From Pachyseris speciosa (lineage: Eukaryota > Cnidaria > Anthozoa > Scleractinia > Pachyseridae), in NCBI GenBank assembly GCA_016490735.1, contig JAEMWC010000034.1, positions 927,501-991,500 of the forward strand: DNA of 64,000 nucleotides. The letters are read 5' to 3'. Shown here piece after piece: positions 10,938 through 21,689 of this stretch. The notes beneath the pieces are model-generated. The model was given only the letters and a program-made list of their open reading frames with translations. It searched no databases and was not told the DNA's origin. A program made the position numbers and the translations under genes. The stretch's first letter is position 1, and each line of letters begins with the position of its first letter.

Positions 10938-12539
10938 GCCATTTTACTCATCAATCTCATCTTCTTTGATCCGCACTCTTCAACCGCTCGCTTCGAAATG
11001 AATGAAAGTTTCACCAACGTCTGATTTATTCATGTTTAGTAGAGTTCAGAACTTATTTAAAGGTTGAAACTACATGCTTAATTGACTTTGGGATATCAGA
11101 CTTTGCGCTAAGACAATAGCAAACTCTACACAGTCCTTTGTGTTTGTGCATTCACCGTGACGGTGGAGTGATAGTACACGTGTGAGTTAAGGTGATGGTA
11201 CACGCAACGGTACACGCGTGAAGTTGAGGTCCGGCGCATTCAGTTATGGCTGGGACTCTTTATATTTGCGCAATCAATTGTGAGGGTTGCGTTCGGGTTA
11301 CTAGAATATTCAAATCACGTCTCAAAGAAAACAATGAAGCTTTCATTCACTTATAAGAAACAGAACTTTAAAAAAAGCTGCGATTGCCCATCCTACTTAG
11401 AAATACCACTCCATTCTATTATGAAAATAAAAAAGACATGGTACAATTCCTTTGAGATATTTCATTCATCTATGACATAGACACGACACAATGACTATGG
11501 TAATTAACATTGGCGCATACATCACTCGTACAACTATTCAAGCGTACCGAAACTATTCCTTCCTATCACGTCGAGTGAAATACCTGGTCCGTCCCACCGG
11601 CACTAGGTTGTTTAAGCTTGGGTATATGAGCAACGAAACACTTGTGTTTTGTTATGGCGTCATTATTTACATTTTATACTCTCCATATGTTACTCGCCAT
11701 GTGGGACTGCTGCAGAGCTGCGTAATCCGCCTGTTGCAGAACCGCTATTCTATAAACTACTACTGATAATAAACAGGAAATCAGTAATACGTATTTGAGG
11801 GATTATGAAAAGACAAGAGATATTATTGGCAGAAAGGAATTTTGCAGTTCGACTCTTCCTAACCACGCTAAAAGAAATAGAAAGTTACAGACGCATCACA
11901 TAGCACGTTCATCCACCGCTGAGAGGCTTCATAAGAGGCTGCTAAGAGGCTGCATATGCAAGCTATCTGAAAAGCTTGCTTGGGAGACCAGAGTAGAATT
12001 TTTTCCCAAAGTCATAAACAAAATTCTTTGTTTTTGAGTCATTGTCAAAACTTCTTTTACGTCCGCCACCTGAAACATCCTGTTTCGATCAGACGTCAAA
12101 GGATCTCATAGCTATATATAGAAAAATCGATCAAAACCTCCTTGGTATAACGAAGTTCGCGTCTTCCATTAGAAATTTATAGGGGAATCTTCCCGTTTCA
12201 TTCGTGCTTCTTTGTATTTCATTTTCTCCATAACTTTCTGATATGATAAGTAGTATTAATTAAGCCAGAAAATTTCTGAGTGTTATTCATGCATTGATTG
12301 GTATCATAAGACGAAAATAATAAAAACGAAAACCCAAACATCCAGGAGTGCATATCAGCCAATGAATTGAACCTGCTTCGTAAGCAAAAATCCTCTGATT
12401 GGCTGCTGTTACAGTGTGACCCGGAAAACCGTGAACACGTAAAATATATCAGGAATGTTATTTCTCACCAATCACGCGCCACAAACCCACTCGCCAAACC
12501 GCATAGTGTTTCCTGTTGTTCAGCAAAACATGTTTCTAA
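10938..12539. other. 5' spacer of unit 1, no gene seen
   Basis: Non-coding 1.6 kb conserved in units 2 and 3. It includes a repeated cacgcaacggtacacgcgtg motif near 11200 and several short open stretches (11491-11766, 11795-12037, 12367-12579) that are broken or altered between units and resemble no protein I know. In units 2 and 3 a MITE interrupts it. Confidence 0.7.
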
Positions 12540-12939
12540 GGGTCTGTTCACATGGCGGTGGGGGACCCCGGTAAGGTGAGGTACCCCACCTACCCGTGGT
12601 AAAAAAAAGCCGGCTCTCACATGCAACCTCGGATCGCTGGGGTGAGGTTTAAAATGCTATCGCGTGGTCACTAAGTACGTATATCAAAAAAGAATTCAGA
12701 GACAATTGCCCGGATGAACCTCACCCCACCCCACCTCCAGCATTCACATGGAGAAAACTCACCCCAGCTAAGCGGGTTACCCGCCCTGGCTGACCGGGCA
12801 ACCAGCCTCGGTGAGGTACCCCACTTCGCATGTGAACGCGATCGAGAAATAAAGAGAGATTGTATGGAGAGATTGGTAACCCCACCGAGGCGGGGTACCT
12901 CACCTTCCTGGGGTCCCCCACCTCCATGTGAACAGGCCC
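12540..12939. mobile_element. MITE with TAA target duplication (PIF/Harbinger-like), unit 1
   Basis: Inverted ends of about 57 bp (outermost GGGTCTGTTCACATGG and CCATGTGAACAGGCCC) flanked by TAA at 12537-12539 and 12940-12942. A three-base TAA duplication is typical of PIF/Harbinger elements. The same insertion is present in units 2 and 3, so it is older than the duplications. It sits about 0.75 kb upstream of ART1. Confidence 0.8.
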
Positions 12940-13122
12940 TAAACCGAAATTCAGAATGATTGCGAAAAAGCAAATTGCGCGAATAAAGAAAACTTCAAAC
13001 AAAACCCGGGAAAAACGATTCTTATATCCAAAGAAATACTACCATTTTCGAGCTACCGTGCACGGCCAAGTTCCACGCTTAAAACATTCAAGTTTGTCTA
13101 ACAACCTGTCGCGCTGTCTTTA

Positions 13123-13226
13123 ATTAATTTAGAGAGTGAACATGTCACGTTTTGACAGCTCCACCCAGGAGCACCTCAATTGAGGTAGACCTGTTAAAAG
13201 TTGACATGTTCACTCTCTAAATTAAT
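13123..13226. mobile_element. 104-bp palindromic MITE upstream of ART1, unit 1
   Basis: Arms of about 26 bp starting ATTAATTTAGAGAGTGAAC and its inverse. Present at the same place in all three units, about 470 bp upstream of the ART1 start codon. Confidence 0.8.
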
Positions 13227-13529
13227 GATCGGAATTCCGGGAATTTTCTGTACCAATTGTCCACAATTACCAGTGCTAGGCTCCTCATGGTAAAACTTCT
13301 TTGTTTTTTGTTGATGTCCAGACCCCGGCCCACTGGCATCCGAAACTTCGGATCAAATGATACGGTTCAATCTGTTCCGTTTCTTTGGTGCGAAATTAGT
13401 GCAGTTCCATTTGTCCAAAAATATCCATCGAAAATTCAAGTCAAATGGTAAGCGCTCGGGGCGTACTGTTTTACACAAAAACACCGGCTTTGGTAACCTG
13501 GTAACCTAGTTAGTATTCACTCCGTTTGA

Positions 13530-13595
13530 CCAATCACAGAACGTTACACTTCACAGCCCATAACTTGCATAATGATCAAAACATATATATAAATA
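13530..13595 (+). promoter_or_regulatory. ART1 promoter, unit 1: CCAAT and TATA boxes
   Basis: CCAAT at 13530-13534 and TATATATAAATA at 13584-13595, spaced as in a classic RNA polymerase II promoter. Transcription would start near 13615-13625, leaving a leader of roughly 75 bp before the ATG at 13696. Units 2 and 3 keep the same arrangement. Confidence 0.65.
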
Positions 13596-13695
13596 CGTTT
13601 CACTCGTACGCTCCGGACGGCTCTGTGTTTCTGAATAACTTTTTCGAATTATTCCACCGTCCTCCTACAAGGTCTAACCATACTGCAGGAAAGAC

Positions 13696-15165
13696 ATGAC
13701 TACTGATGTATTGAGGACTAGTTTAGGATCCATTTTCGATTCTGTAGGATTCGAAGTTGAACGCCTTGCCGAAAAATATTCTTCTCAACGCGAAATTACT
13801 GTTACTGATTCGAAAGTTAAAAGCTCTCCTAAACGTTTTAAAGGCGATGGAGGAAATAGGGGCGTTGAGTTGGAGGCTCTCGAGTTGATCCTCAAGTTAT
13901 GGCTGCTTAGAATTCACCTCACTGAAAAAGAAAGAGGAAGTAGTGGTCTGCGAGATTTTGAAGCCGAAATTAACAACACTCAAAGAGATGTTATTCAGCC
14001 ATACAAAGCCGTATTGCTTTCCAGTAAATCTAAAGAACCGGGAGAGTTACAGATGCGAAAATTAGACACTAACCTAGAGAAAGCTTGCACAAAACTGTTG
14101 GAGGAAAAGAAAAAAGTTAACTTTGAAATGCCCGAGGATGACCGAAGGAGATTGAATATGGAATCGGCCTTTGTTTGTTCTGTGCTTGGACTCAAGATCG
14201 ACTTTCTTGATTGTCTTGAGGAAATGGAACCAGAATTTCGTGGTCACTGGACAACTGAAGAGTGGATCGTTACTTTCCTCCAGAACAATTATCATTCTCT
14301 GGAGACGAAAGAGGAAACCTCGTTCACCAAAGATTTGCTTGGTAAGATAGGGTTTGATCCATCGAGCTCATCCATTGAAACCATCCTTAAGCGCGCCGAT
14401 GAGATGCAAAATCACATCGAGGCATGCGAGTGGGCTGAAATTTTTATTGCCGATGAGTTTAAGTACAACCCTTTGCTGTCTCCTTTTGTTCCAAAGTTTA
14501 CTGCTGGCAAGTCGTCTGGCTCTCATCCCCAGAGCAAATTTAACGAAGAAAGTGAAACCATTGAGCAACAACTTCATCCCAACGACAACGATGTCTTCGT
14601 TACCCTTCAAGACGTATTTACTTCACGCCAGCAAGATCAGTTTCTTAGAACTCGTGGACTGCGGCTAGACGACCCTCGAAACATTCTTCTGTTTCACGGC
14701 ACAGATCATCAGAGTGCCGATGACATTTTAAACCGAGGAATTTATCTACCTGCTGGCAAACAAAAGCGCGACTTTAGCACCGGAAAAGGATTTTATCTTA
14801 CAAAAAGTTTCGATCACAGCTTGATGTGGGCAAGAAGCACGACTGCAAAGCCCGCCTTATTGATCTTTCAAGTCAAGCGCGATTGTCTAAGCAATGCTAA
14901 AAAACTGGATTTGACCAATGACTTAGAGGAATGGAGAAAAACTGTCCATTACTTTAGATCAGACGAGGGACCAGCGAAAATAGGAAAAGATATAAGAAAG
15001 TCGTATGACTTGATTGAAGGCCCCGTGGCTACAGCGAGAAGAAGCGAAACAACTGGGCAGTTGGTGTGGGAGCCAAAACGTTCATCTTATCAACTGTGCT
15101 TGATTTCCGATGACTTTGCCAAGAAGCTTGATCAAACAGGCCCTCGTTCGATTGTGAAATTTTGA
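13696..15165 (+). CDS. ART1, copy 1: intronless protein with C-terminal ADP-ribosyltransferase-like (DUF3990-like) domain
   Basis: Single open frame of 489 codons. Residues 1-60 are polar with a basic SSPKRFKGDGG patch. Residues 60-255 look largely helical and match nothing I recognise. Residues 256-320 are a Ser/Glu/Gln-rich linker. From about 325 the sequence fits an ADP-ribosyltransferase fold: FHGTDHQSADDILNRGI with H334, KRDFSTGKGFYLT with Y367, and YDLIEGPVAT with E441, in the order of an H-Y-E triad. The [KR]xDFxxGxGFYLT block is the hallmark of DUF3990, a mostly bacterial family. The expected role is transfer of ADP-ribose from NAD to an unknown target; activity is inferred. There is no signal peptide or membrane segment, so it is probably cytosolic. 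The start is supported by the TATA box 100 bp upstream and by identity in all copies. Confidence 0.85.
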   Translation: MTTDVLRTSLGSIFDSVGFEVERLAEKYSSQREITVTDSKVKSSPKRFKGDGGNRGVELEALELILKLWLLRIHLTEKERGSSGLRDFEAEINNTQRDVIQPYKAVLLSSKSKEPGELQMRKLDTNLEKACTKLLEEKKKVNFEMPEDDRRRLNMESAFVCSVLGLKIDFLDCLEEMEPEFRGHWTTEEWIVTFLQNNYHSLETKEETSFTKDLLGKIGFDPSSSSIETILKRADEMQNHIEACEWAEIFIADEFKYNPLLSPFVPKFTAGKSSGSHPQSKFNEESETIEQQLHPNDNDVFVTLQDVFTSRQQDQFLRTRGLRLDDPRNILLFHGTDHQSADDILNRGIYLPAGKQKRDFSTGKGFYLTKSFDHSLMWARSTTAKPALLIFQVKRDCLSNAKKLDLTNDLEEWRKTVHYFRSDEGPAKIGKDIRKSYDLIEGPVATARRSETTGQLVWEPKRSSYQLCLISDDFAKKLDQTGPRSIVKF

Positions 15166-15939
15166 ATTTTCATTTTGGCTCCACTTATTGACCTAAAGTT
15201 ACGGTGAGAAACAAGTGAGGCGGAAATAGACGTGATATGAATTTTCAGTGCTTATTGCTTAGCCTTCTGGCAATGTATTTTTCATTCTCCGAATTCCCGG
15301 GATGAAGCCGCCATTGTCTCGGTACACAGGTACACATGGAAAAAGCCGTGATGTTTGTAAAAATTTCGAGCTCGACTGGTTTTTATGCCTTGCCAGCATT
15401 AAGTTACTACTGATGACTGCTTTTCTTCAATGGAGTATTACTACAGATATTTTATTTAGACAAGCGGTTGGTTTCTTCCAAAGGAAGATGAGTTAACTCG
15501 GTCGGTTGAGAATTAACGATACTCAGTTTTGTTATGTCGGTTGTACTGTTTTAAATTTTACAGAAAGGATAGTCTTTCAGGTTTGTTTTTATGGGGAAAA
15601 CCGTGAATGTTTATTAAGTGAGAATCTCAGTCATTTTCTAAAATGGAGCTACCAACTTTTATTAATTCTTTCTTTAATCGGTGATTAATCTACCGTTCTA
15701 AGTTTTCGAACCACACAGTTCAGCTATATTTGATATTTACTTGGTTTACTGTAGAGTTTAGAGTTATTGCCAAGCCTGGAGATATATTTAACATCAGGAA
15801 AGAAAGCCACCTTGTTAAAAGACAAGAATAATGATAGACTTTACTTTGTTTGATAAAGCATTAAAATAAAATATGTTGGGTACGACGTTTCTGCTCAGAA
15901 AGGCAATCAACCGTGGAAGATCATTCCTTCACGTTTGCT

Positions 15940-16855
15940 CTGTAATTATAACGCTGAATATTTGACTCTAAACGCAAAACTTCTCTCTTTTTTATAGAGA
16001 AGGTATCCTACATTGGCAAGAAATTAATCATGTGATTCCTAAAACAAAGAAAGACGTACTTGATCAGAATATTTCGAATAATAGTTTTATAAAAATCAAT
16101 AACAAGTCCGTGTATTATGAAACCAGTTGGCAAACGTGGTGTCACTAAACTCTCGAGTCTTGTGGATGGAAACTGAAAAACCGGCTTCTATCATTTAATG
16201 AGTTGTTACAGAAATTTAAGATTAACTACAATTTTCTACAGTGCCTTGGCCTCACTTCTGCAATACTGGGAAAGTGGAAGGATTATTTAAAAGAAGAAAA
16301 TCAAACTAATAGGACTAATTTACTTGCCATTGATAAAATCACTTGCAAGCATGTATAATACACAGGTTACTAGTCGTTAATCAAGATTCTAATCCGCCTA
16401 CGGCAAAGAGAAAGCTGACGGAACTGGGATTCAGTAAAGAAGAATGACAGAAAATTTATTCTCTATCGTTTGTTGCTGCAAAAGAAATAAAACTTTCAAT
16501 GTTTCAGTACAAAATTATTCACAGTATAGTATGCACGAAGGCTGTGCTTTACAAAATGAAAAAAAGTTGAGGATCCATGCATTCTGTTCCTATTGGACAA
16601 ATGTGGAGCAAACAGTCACCCATTTATTTGTATCCTGTCCTATTGCAGTTTCCTTCTGGTCCGACTTTACTGGTTGGTACCAGTATTTTTCCAAGGAAAC
16701 TATAACTGTAGGCAAGAAAGAAATCATGTACGGTATATTGAATAGTTGGCCCTCTTCTTCAACCTTAAACTATCTTATTCTTATTGGTAAATACCCTGTC
16801 TATTGTAAAGCATTAAAAAGAGCCATTTTTCTTTTTGCTGATTTTACATAGTTGT
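15940..16855 (+). mobile_element. L1/Tx1-like LINE remnant, unit 1
   Basis: Broken plus-strand translation containing FYREGILHWQEINHVIPKTK near 15990-16050, LQCLGLTSAILGKWKDYLK near 16235-16290, and a C-terminal zinc-binding-type segment VEQTVTHLFVSCPIAVSFWS near 16600-16660. This order fits the C-terminal half of L1/Tx1-type LINE proteins. Multiple stops make it dead. The same remnant is in unit 3 (36824-37740). Confidence 0.7.
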
Positions 16856-17342
16856 TAGATTAAAAGATTGAAACAGAAAAATACATAGCATTCGGTTCAA
16901 ACAAATGCAATACTTTTTACGAGAAATGGGCCGAATTCTTAAATTAACACATGATTACAATGTTGTTTGTATAGTTTTTTGTAGTTATAGTTAGAATTTC
17001 GTTGTTGAATATAATGGGATTCTTTGTAAGCAGTGTGATATATATGACTTGTAACTCCGATTCTCTTTGTGACAATTCTATTATACGTATTTAATACCAC
17101 AGCTTTGACTGTTAAATAAAGAACTCTAATAGAGTAAAAAAAGGAAATTCTTAGATGATTTGTGCAAAACATTTCATCAGTAACAGCTTTGGTGAATGTG
17201 GGTGAAATGATATTAATGCTGTTGAAGAAAATGGTGTTTTTCGATCGATAACTCAGTTTATATTTACAGAAATCTGAAAAAGCTCACTGTAGCCGTATTA
17301 TAGGCGGAACCACTTAAATAATCAGGTGTAGGCGCAATAGAG

Positions 17343-17903
17343 TCCTAAAGTGTGACGTCACAAATCTATGAATTTTCTTACATTAAGGGATTTGTTGAGA
17401 TTTTCAGAAAGAGCAAGATGAAAAATGCTCCCTTGCGAAAAATTAGCATGTAAAGGCAAATTGGCTCTGAGATATAAGCACCGTTATGCTCTACTGGGCT
17501 TCGGATGACAAGAGAGTCCAAGGTACGGACCCTGACATCGTGAACAGGTCAATTGTGCAACAAGCTAGCGTCATTTAAGTTTGTTACGCCCTGCTGACGA
17601 GTCCCAATAAGGACGAAACAGCTGTTCATGGCTGCAACCCTACTTTATCGAGTTTCGGTCATTTTAGTGTCTCGTAAAGTCAACTTTTTTCATGTGTTAT
17701 CAGCCTTGCATTTGTCATATAGTAAAATTAATTGAAAAGGATTTGTGTGGAGTCAGCGGAGCGTAACAGCGCTAATATGTCGCTCTTAAACGGTAAAAAA
17801 ATGCTGATTTTTGGCGAGTAGGCCTTTCTTATCTGTTCTTTCTGATTATCTGAAAGAATTCCATAATTTCACAAATTTAGATCTGTGACGTCATCACTTT
17901 GGA
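17343..17903. mobile_element. TGACGTCA-ended inverted-repeat element, unit 1
   Basis: Ends TCCTAAAGTGTGACGTCAC and its near inverse (ggaagtgatgacg-type, at 17875-17903) frame 560 bp without a gene. Inner segments around gcaccgttatgctcta and cgtaacagcgctaat are also inverse. Shared with unit 3. Confidence 0.5.
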
Positions 17904-17909
17904 AGAGAG

Positions 17910-19480
17910 AGGAAATTGAAACATTCATAAAACCGTAAACCGACTAGAGATATTTTTGGAATGTCTTATTGTGCTGAGAAAGAAAAGCAATCAGGTAAAT
18001 GATCGGAAAACCGTAACCGTGTGTAACGTATATTGCTATTCCTTTGTGCTTCTTGCCCTTTTATCGCGCGTTAAGAACAATTAACAATTCCAGACATATT
18101 ACTCAGCGGTTCACAGTGTTCTCGAAGTTTCACAGCAAAGGCCCATACTCAGTGAAATCCACTCCTTTACAACGGATTTCTTTGGCTGGAGAATGGTTCG
18201 ACCCGAGTCAGTCTATGTGACTTACTTAAAGTAGTCAGCAGATCCTTTCAAAACAAGTACTAAATAAAGCATGCAGATACTGTCACTTCTTTCCACTTGA
18301 TTTATCATTTCATTGGATGGCACAGCCGATTTCTTTCATTGATAAATGAAACGTTTTTATTCAACTTTCAATTTCGCTTCTCTCGAGATACCTACTTTAA
18401 ATCCGGCAGACTTGATGATGACTTTTGAACTGTTGTGTTAGATCATGAAGGCTCGCAAAACAGCTTTTGACCAGTTTGTTTCTTTGTTGCTTTTTATGCT
18501 GTGCCCATTGCTTTAACAAATTAGTTTGTCGACGAAATCCTTAAGTATGTTTATTGAAATATTAAAAACTATTCAGTAATACCTTCCATGCTTGCTGTGT
18601 TGTGTAAGGTAAGTTTTGATTCTGTAGATCTGAATTACTGAAGTGTGACCATTGGAGTTGAGCTGTAATTTTAATCAGTTCTAATTGTGTTTAAAATGGC
18701 TGGAGGGCTTTGCCTTTTTAAGTCATTTTTTATTAAACCATGAAAGATCGTTCAAAAAGGTCTACCCCGGCCTACTTTCTCCGCTTCCAATGCTAGCTTT
18801 TCAGTGAAAAATCACTGTCAGATGAAACCAACTTCGCATCATGTTGTTATCATGTGAATCGCTCGTTTCTAATCGAATTCTACTTGCGAATCTTCACCAT
18901 ATTTCGTTCGGCTTTGGGCCGGAGTTTTCACCTCTTAGGAATAATCAAAGTATTTGACTGACTTCACTGAAAGCTACGTGTTTGATGTATCAATTGATAA
19001 ACCGTCTCATGACCAGAACCTGACATGACAACAACAAACCAGACTCTTCACACAGACTGTGAATATAGGCGTTCAATGAAACTGCACTTCTCGGCATGGA
19101 TCTGCTTCTTCTGCACACAAAACGTTTTTTTGTGGACACAAAACTTGCAAAGTAGGTTTATGTTATAATAAAACTAACACAGTATTCAATTAAATATGGA
19201 TATTGAAAAGTAACTGAAACAAGCCTTTCTCTGATTGGCTACGCTACTCGCTATCTATTCTGTGATAGATAGTGAGTAGCGTTTGTCAACAAAATGGCGT
19301 CCGCTTCTTCGCGTTTTTGAAGTATCTGCTAGTTGGATTTAGATAATTTACTTGTTTAGTTTTGAACAACTAGTAGATTATTCTCGCTCGAATTCTATTC
19401 GTGATAGCTGATGAGGGCGCAGCCATAGAAATCTCGAGCTCATAATGTAATTCAGTGTTCAATATAAAGAATCACATCTC
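17910..19480. other. spacer between ART1 and ART2, unit 1
   Basis: About 1.6 kb of non-coding sequence conserved in unit 3 with many small indels. A hairpin ggctacgctactcgctatct...gatagtgagtagcg lies near 19240-19280. I recognise no gene here. Confidence 0.6.
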
Positions 19481-19486
19481 TTCTTA

Positions 19487-20390
19487 TCATGCAAAGAAAA
19501 CTACTGAGTGAAGGCTTCTGTCAAATAGTTCAGCACAATCGTCGTGTCTAACACAAAGTTGATACGTGTCTGCGTGAAATATGGGATTATTGAAACTTTG
19601 GTTTGCGCCAGAGATAGACGACATTGGCCCTTCAATAAATTCGTATCGTTGAAATTGTGCGGTAGGTTTTCCTGACCGAAATGCCCTGATCACACTTTTC
19701 CATTGATCCTGATCTGTCTGCAGGTCTAAACCTTGCCTTCCCTCTCTTAAGTCAGTCCTACGAACTCTAAACACTAGTACAGCAGAAACTGGAGGTCTGT
19801 TGGAAACCCATCTTGTCTTCCTAGCTTCATCGAATTGTTTTGCAAGATAAAATCCTTCGCCATCACTGAAGTCCTTCTTTCGTCCACCCTTTGTCAGTTC
19901 AATGCCTCTGTCAATGATGTTACGAGCGTGATCATGGCTTGTTCCATGAAAAAAGACTTCGTAGTTCTCATTTTCAAGTGACAAGGGAAAATTCTCATCT
20001 CTGTTTTGGGTGGTGTAACACTTCTGTGCCTAACCATCTTGATTAACATTAATTCCGTTCACAGGCTGCTTTCGGACTTCACGGTTAGCAGTAATCGTGA
20101 ACCATTCGTTGATTTTTTTTCGGCTGGTATGGAAAACGGTTGCACGTAGAGAAAATATTGTCAATGCAACGACGAACACGTAGGACCAAACATTTGAGCG
20201 GAAAACCCACTTGGCAAGGCAGCCCAGATGTCACCAAAGTTTCGATTATTAGCTTACTCGGCCATCCCAGAGTAGCTAAGAGTGACTGAACAGTTTGTTG
20301 ACAGTAGCTTGCAGATACTTTGTTCTGCCAGACACACCAAATTTTGTCGGCCACATTTATGCTTAATCCGTGTGAATCGAAGTCAGCCAT
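19487..20390 (-). pseudogene. ART2, copy 1: broken second ART-like gene
   Basis: Minus-strand counterpart of the intact gene at 40349-41254. The catalytic half is open (19487-19984) and keeps FHGTSHDHARNIIDRGI, KKDFSDGEGFYLA and YEFIEGPMSS. Two lesions separate it from the N-terminal half (20085-20390). One is an extra T in the run at about 20117-20124, which shifts the frame. The other is a TAG codon at 20030-20032, where unit 3 reads Lys (DGK). A product restarting at the internal methionine near 19984 would have only the ART domain. I score it as a pseudogene, but a sequencing error in the T run is possible for the first lesion. Confidence 0.8.
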
Positions 20391-20399
20391 CGTTCATGC

Positions 20400-21440
20400 A
20401 TGCATGGCCAACACAGGCAGCCAGATTAATTACAAAAAGTCGTGACCTCTAAAAACTAAGTCTGGCTGTTATTTGACAAAATTTGCATTGACCATTTGAG
20501 AGATTTCAAAGTTTGACAATTGCTGTAACAAATGCCATCTAATTTGATACCGGATCGTAACAGGGAAATAACTTACAAACGCCTTGAATACATAAAACGA
20601 TAACTTTTTTTGTTAAGATATGTTTAGGGCTCCTGGTTAGTTTATCTGGAAAAGCTATCTTTTTCTGTTACATCCTATGAAACGGGTTTATAACATTCAA
20701 AGATGTATATTCTTATAAACACTTCCTCGTTGCTCAAACTGGTATAGGATTTAAGCAACGTACAGTCTTAAAGTAAGAAATTATCATTTGCTTCATTATA
20801 CCTAGCTAGTGATTTTTACCCTTAATAATAATATAAAAATGATTGTCCCGAAATGATATATTCTCTGAATTCTCCCTTTCTTCCAATTTTGACTAAATGA
20901 AACTTTATTTTTTCACTTTATGCTAATTGACTCACATGGCTGGGTTCATGTCGCTTCCATAACAAAGCGTCGTGAGTATTGTCCCGAAAAAAATATGCAA
21001 ACAAAATATTGATACCTTATTCGGGTAAAGCTAGGTGCATTTATCACTGCGTGAACTTTTTGGTTCCATGGAGCTTTCAGTTCCCTTTATAAGGACGCAA
21101 AATTAGGTCTGCGATTGATATGCATGCCACCACCAGGCTAAGGAGTATAGAATTGAAGAGAATCGCATTGAGGCGCACTTGTATATACTGGAATTTAAAC
21201 TAGCAAAGTCAAATCCAACTAACTTTCTTGACAAATTTTTCACGAGGACGTAGTTTTTCCCTCTTTTCGGCCTTCTATTCCCGTTACCTAGCTTATTATC
21301 AAAAGAATTTGCGTTGCCTTTATTCAAATCCCTAATCTGGTGCAATACCGAGCCATCTGACATTTTGGAATAAAGTATAGGAAGAAGGCGAGGGCGAGAA
21401 TGTTAATTTTTGCAAAACTAAGCTTTACTTCACGAAAGAT
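20400..21440. other. 3' spacer of unit 1, no gene seen
   Basis: About 1 kb of AT-rich non-coding DNA, matched in unit 3 at 41290-42335. It contains the region upstream of ART2. No TATA box or other element is clear. A short minus-strand frame at 21103-21363 is not conserved as open in unit 3. Confidence 0.6.
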
Positions 21441-21689
21441 TCCTTCGGAAGTTAGCGAGAGCATGCATGCCTTCATGCTAACACATTTTGTGTTAGCGCG
21501 TGGAGTCTCCTGAGACTCCAGTTAAGTATATTAAGGAGTGTATTGCTTGATATATTCATCAAGTGCGACACTACTCGGCGGTGCTTTAGTTCACATTCTC
21601 GGTTTATTTTATTTTATTGGTTAGTTTATTTGAACTTTTTGGTGGTCGCTCTGCTTCTGTGTTACTTTTTTTTTCCTTTTCAGGCCGTC

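Larger units (their letters stand above)
10938..21440. repeat. segmental duplication unit 1 (10.5 kb)
   Basis: This block is matched by unit 3 (31336-42335) along its whole length and by unit 2 (24781-30235) for its first ~4.7 kb. It starts at attttactcatca and ends near ctttacttcacg. Content in order: AT-rich spacer, a TAA-flanked MITE, a 104-bp hairpin, promoter, ART1, a LINE remnant, a spacer with a TGACGTCA-ended element, broken ART2, and a 1 kb spacer. The shared old insertions show they predate the duplication. Confidence 0.93.

Noticed and set aside
10356..11001. Long open frames of Asp/Gly, Met/Val and His runs
   Set aside because: All follow from the GAT/GGT triplet repeat being open in several frames. 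Only the short zinc-finger part beyond the repeat carries real protein signal.
12671..13002. Overlapping open frames with GGG-rich peptides
   Set aside because: They are readings through the inverted arms of the TAA-flanked MITE, present on both strands because of its symmetry.
14074..14295. Antisense 73-codon frame conserved in all ART1 copies
   Set aside because: Conservation follows from the sense gene. No start context or independent similarity is apparent; the same holds for the other antisense frames over ART1.
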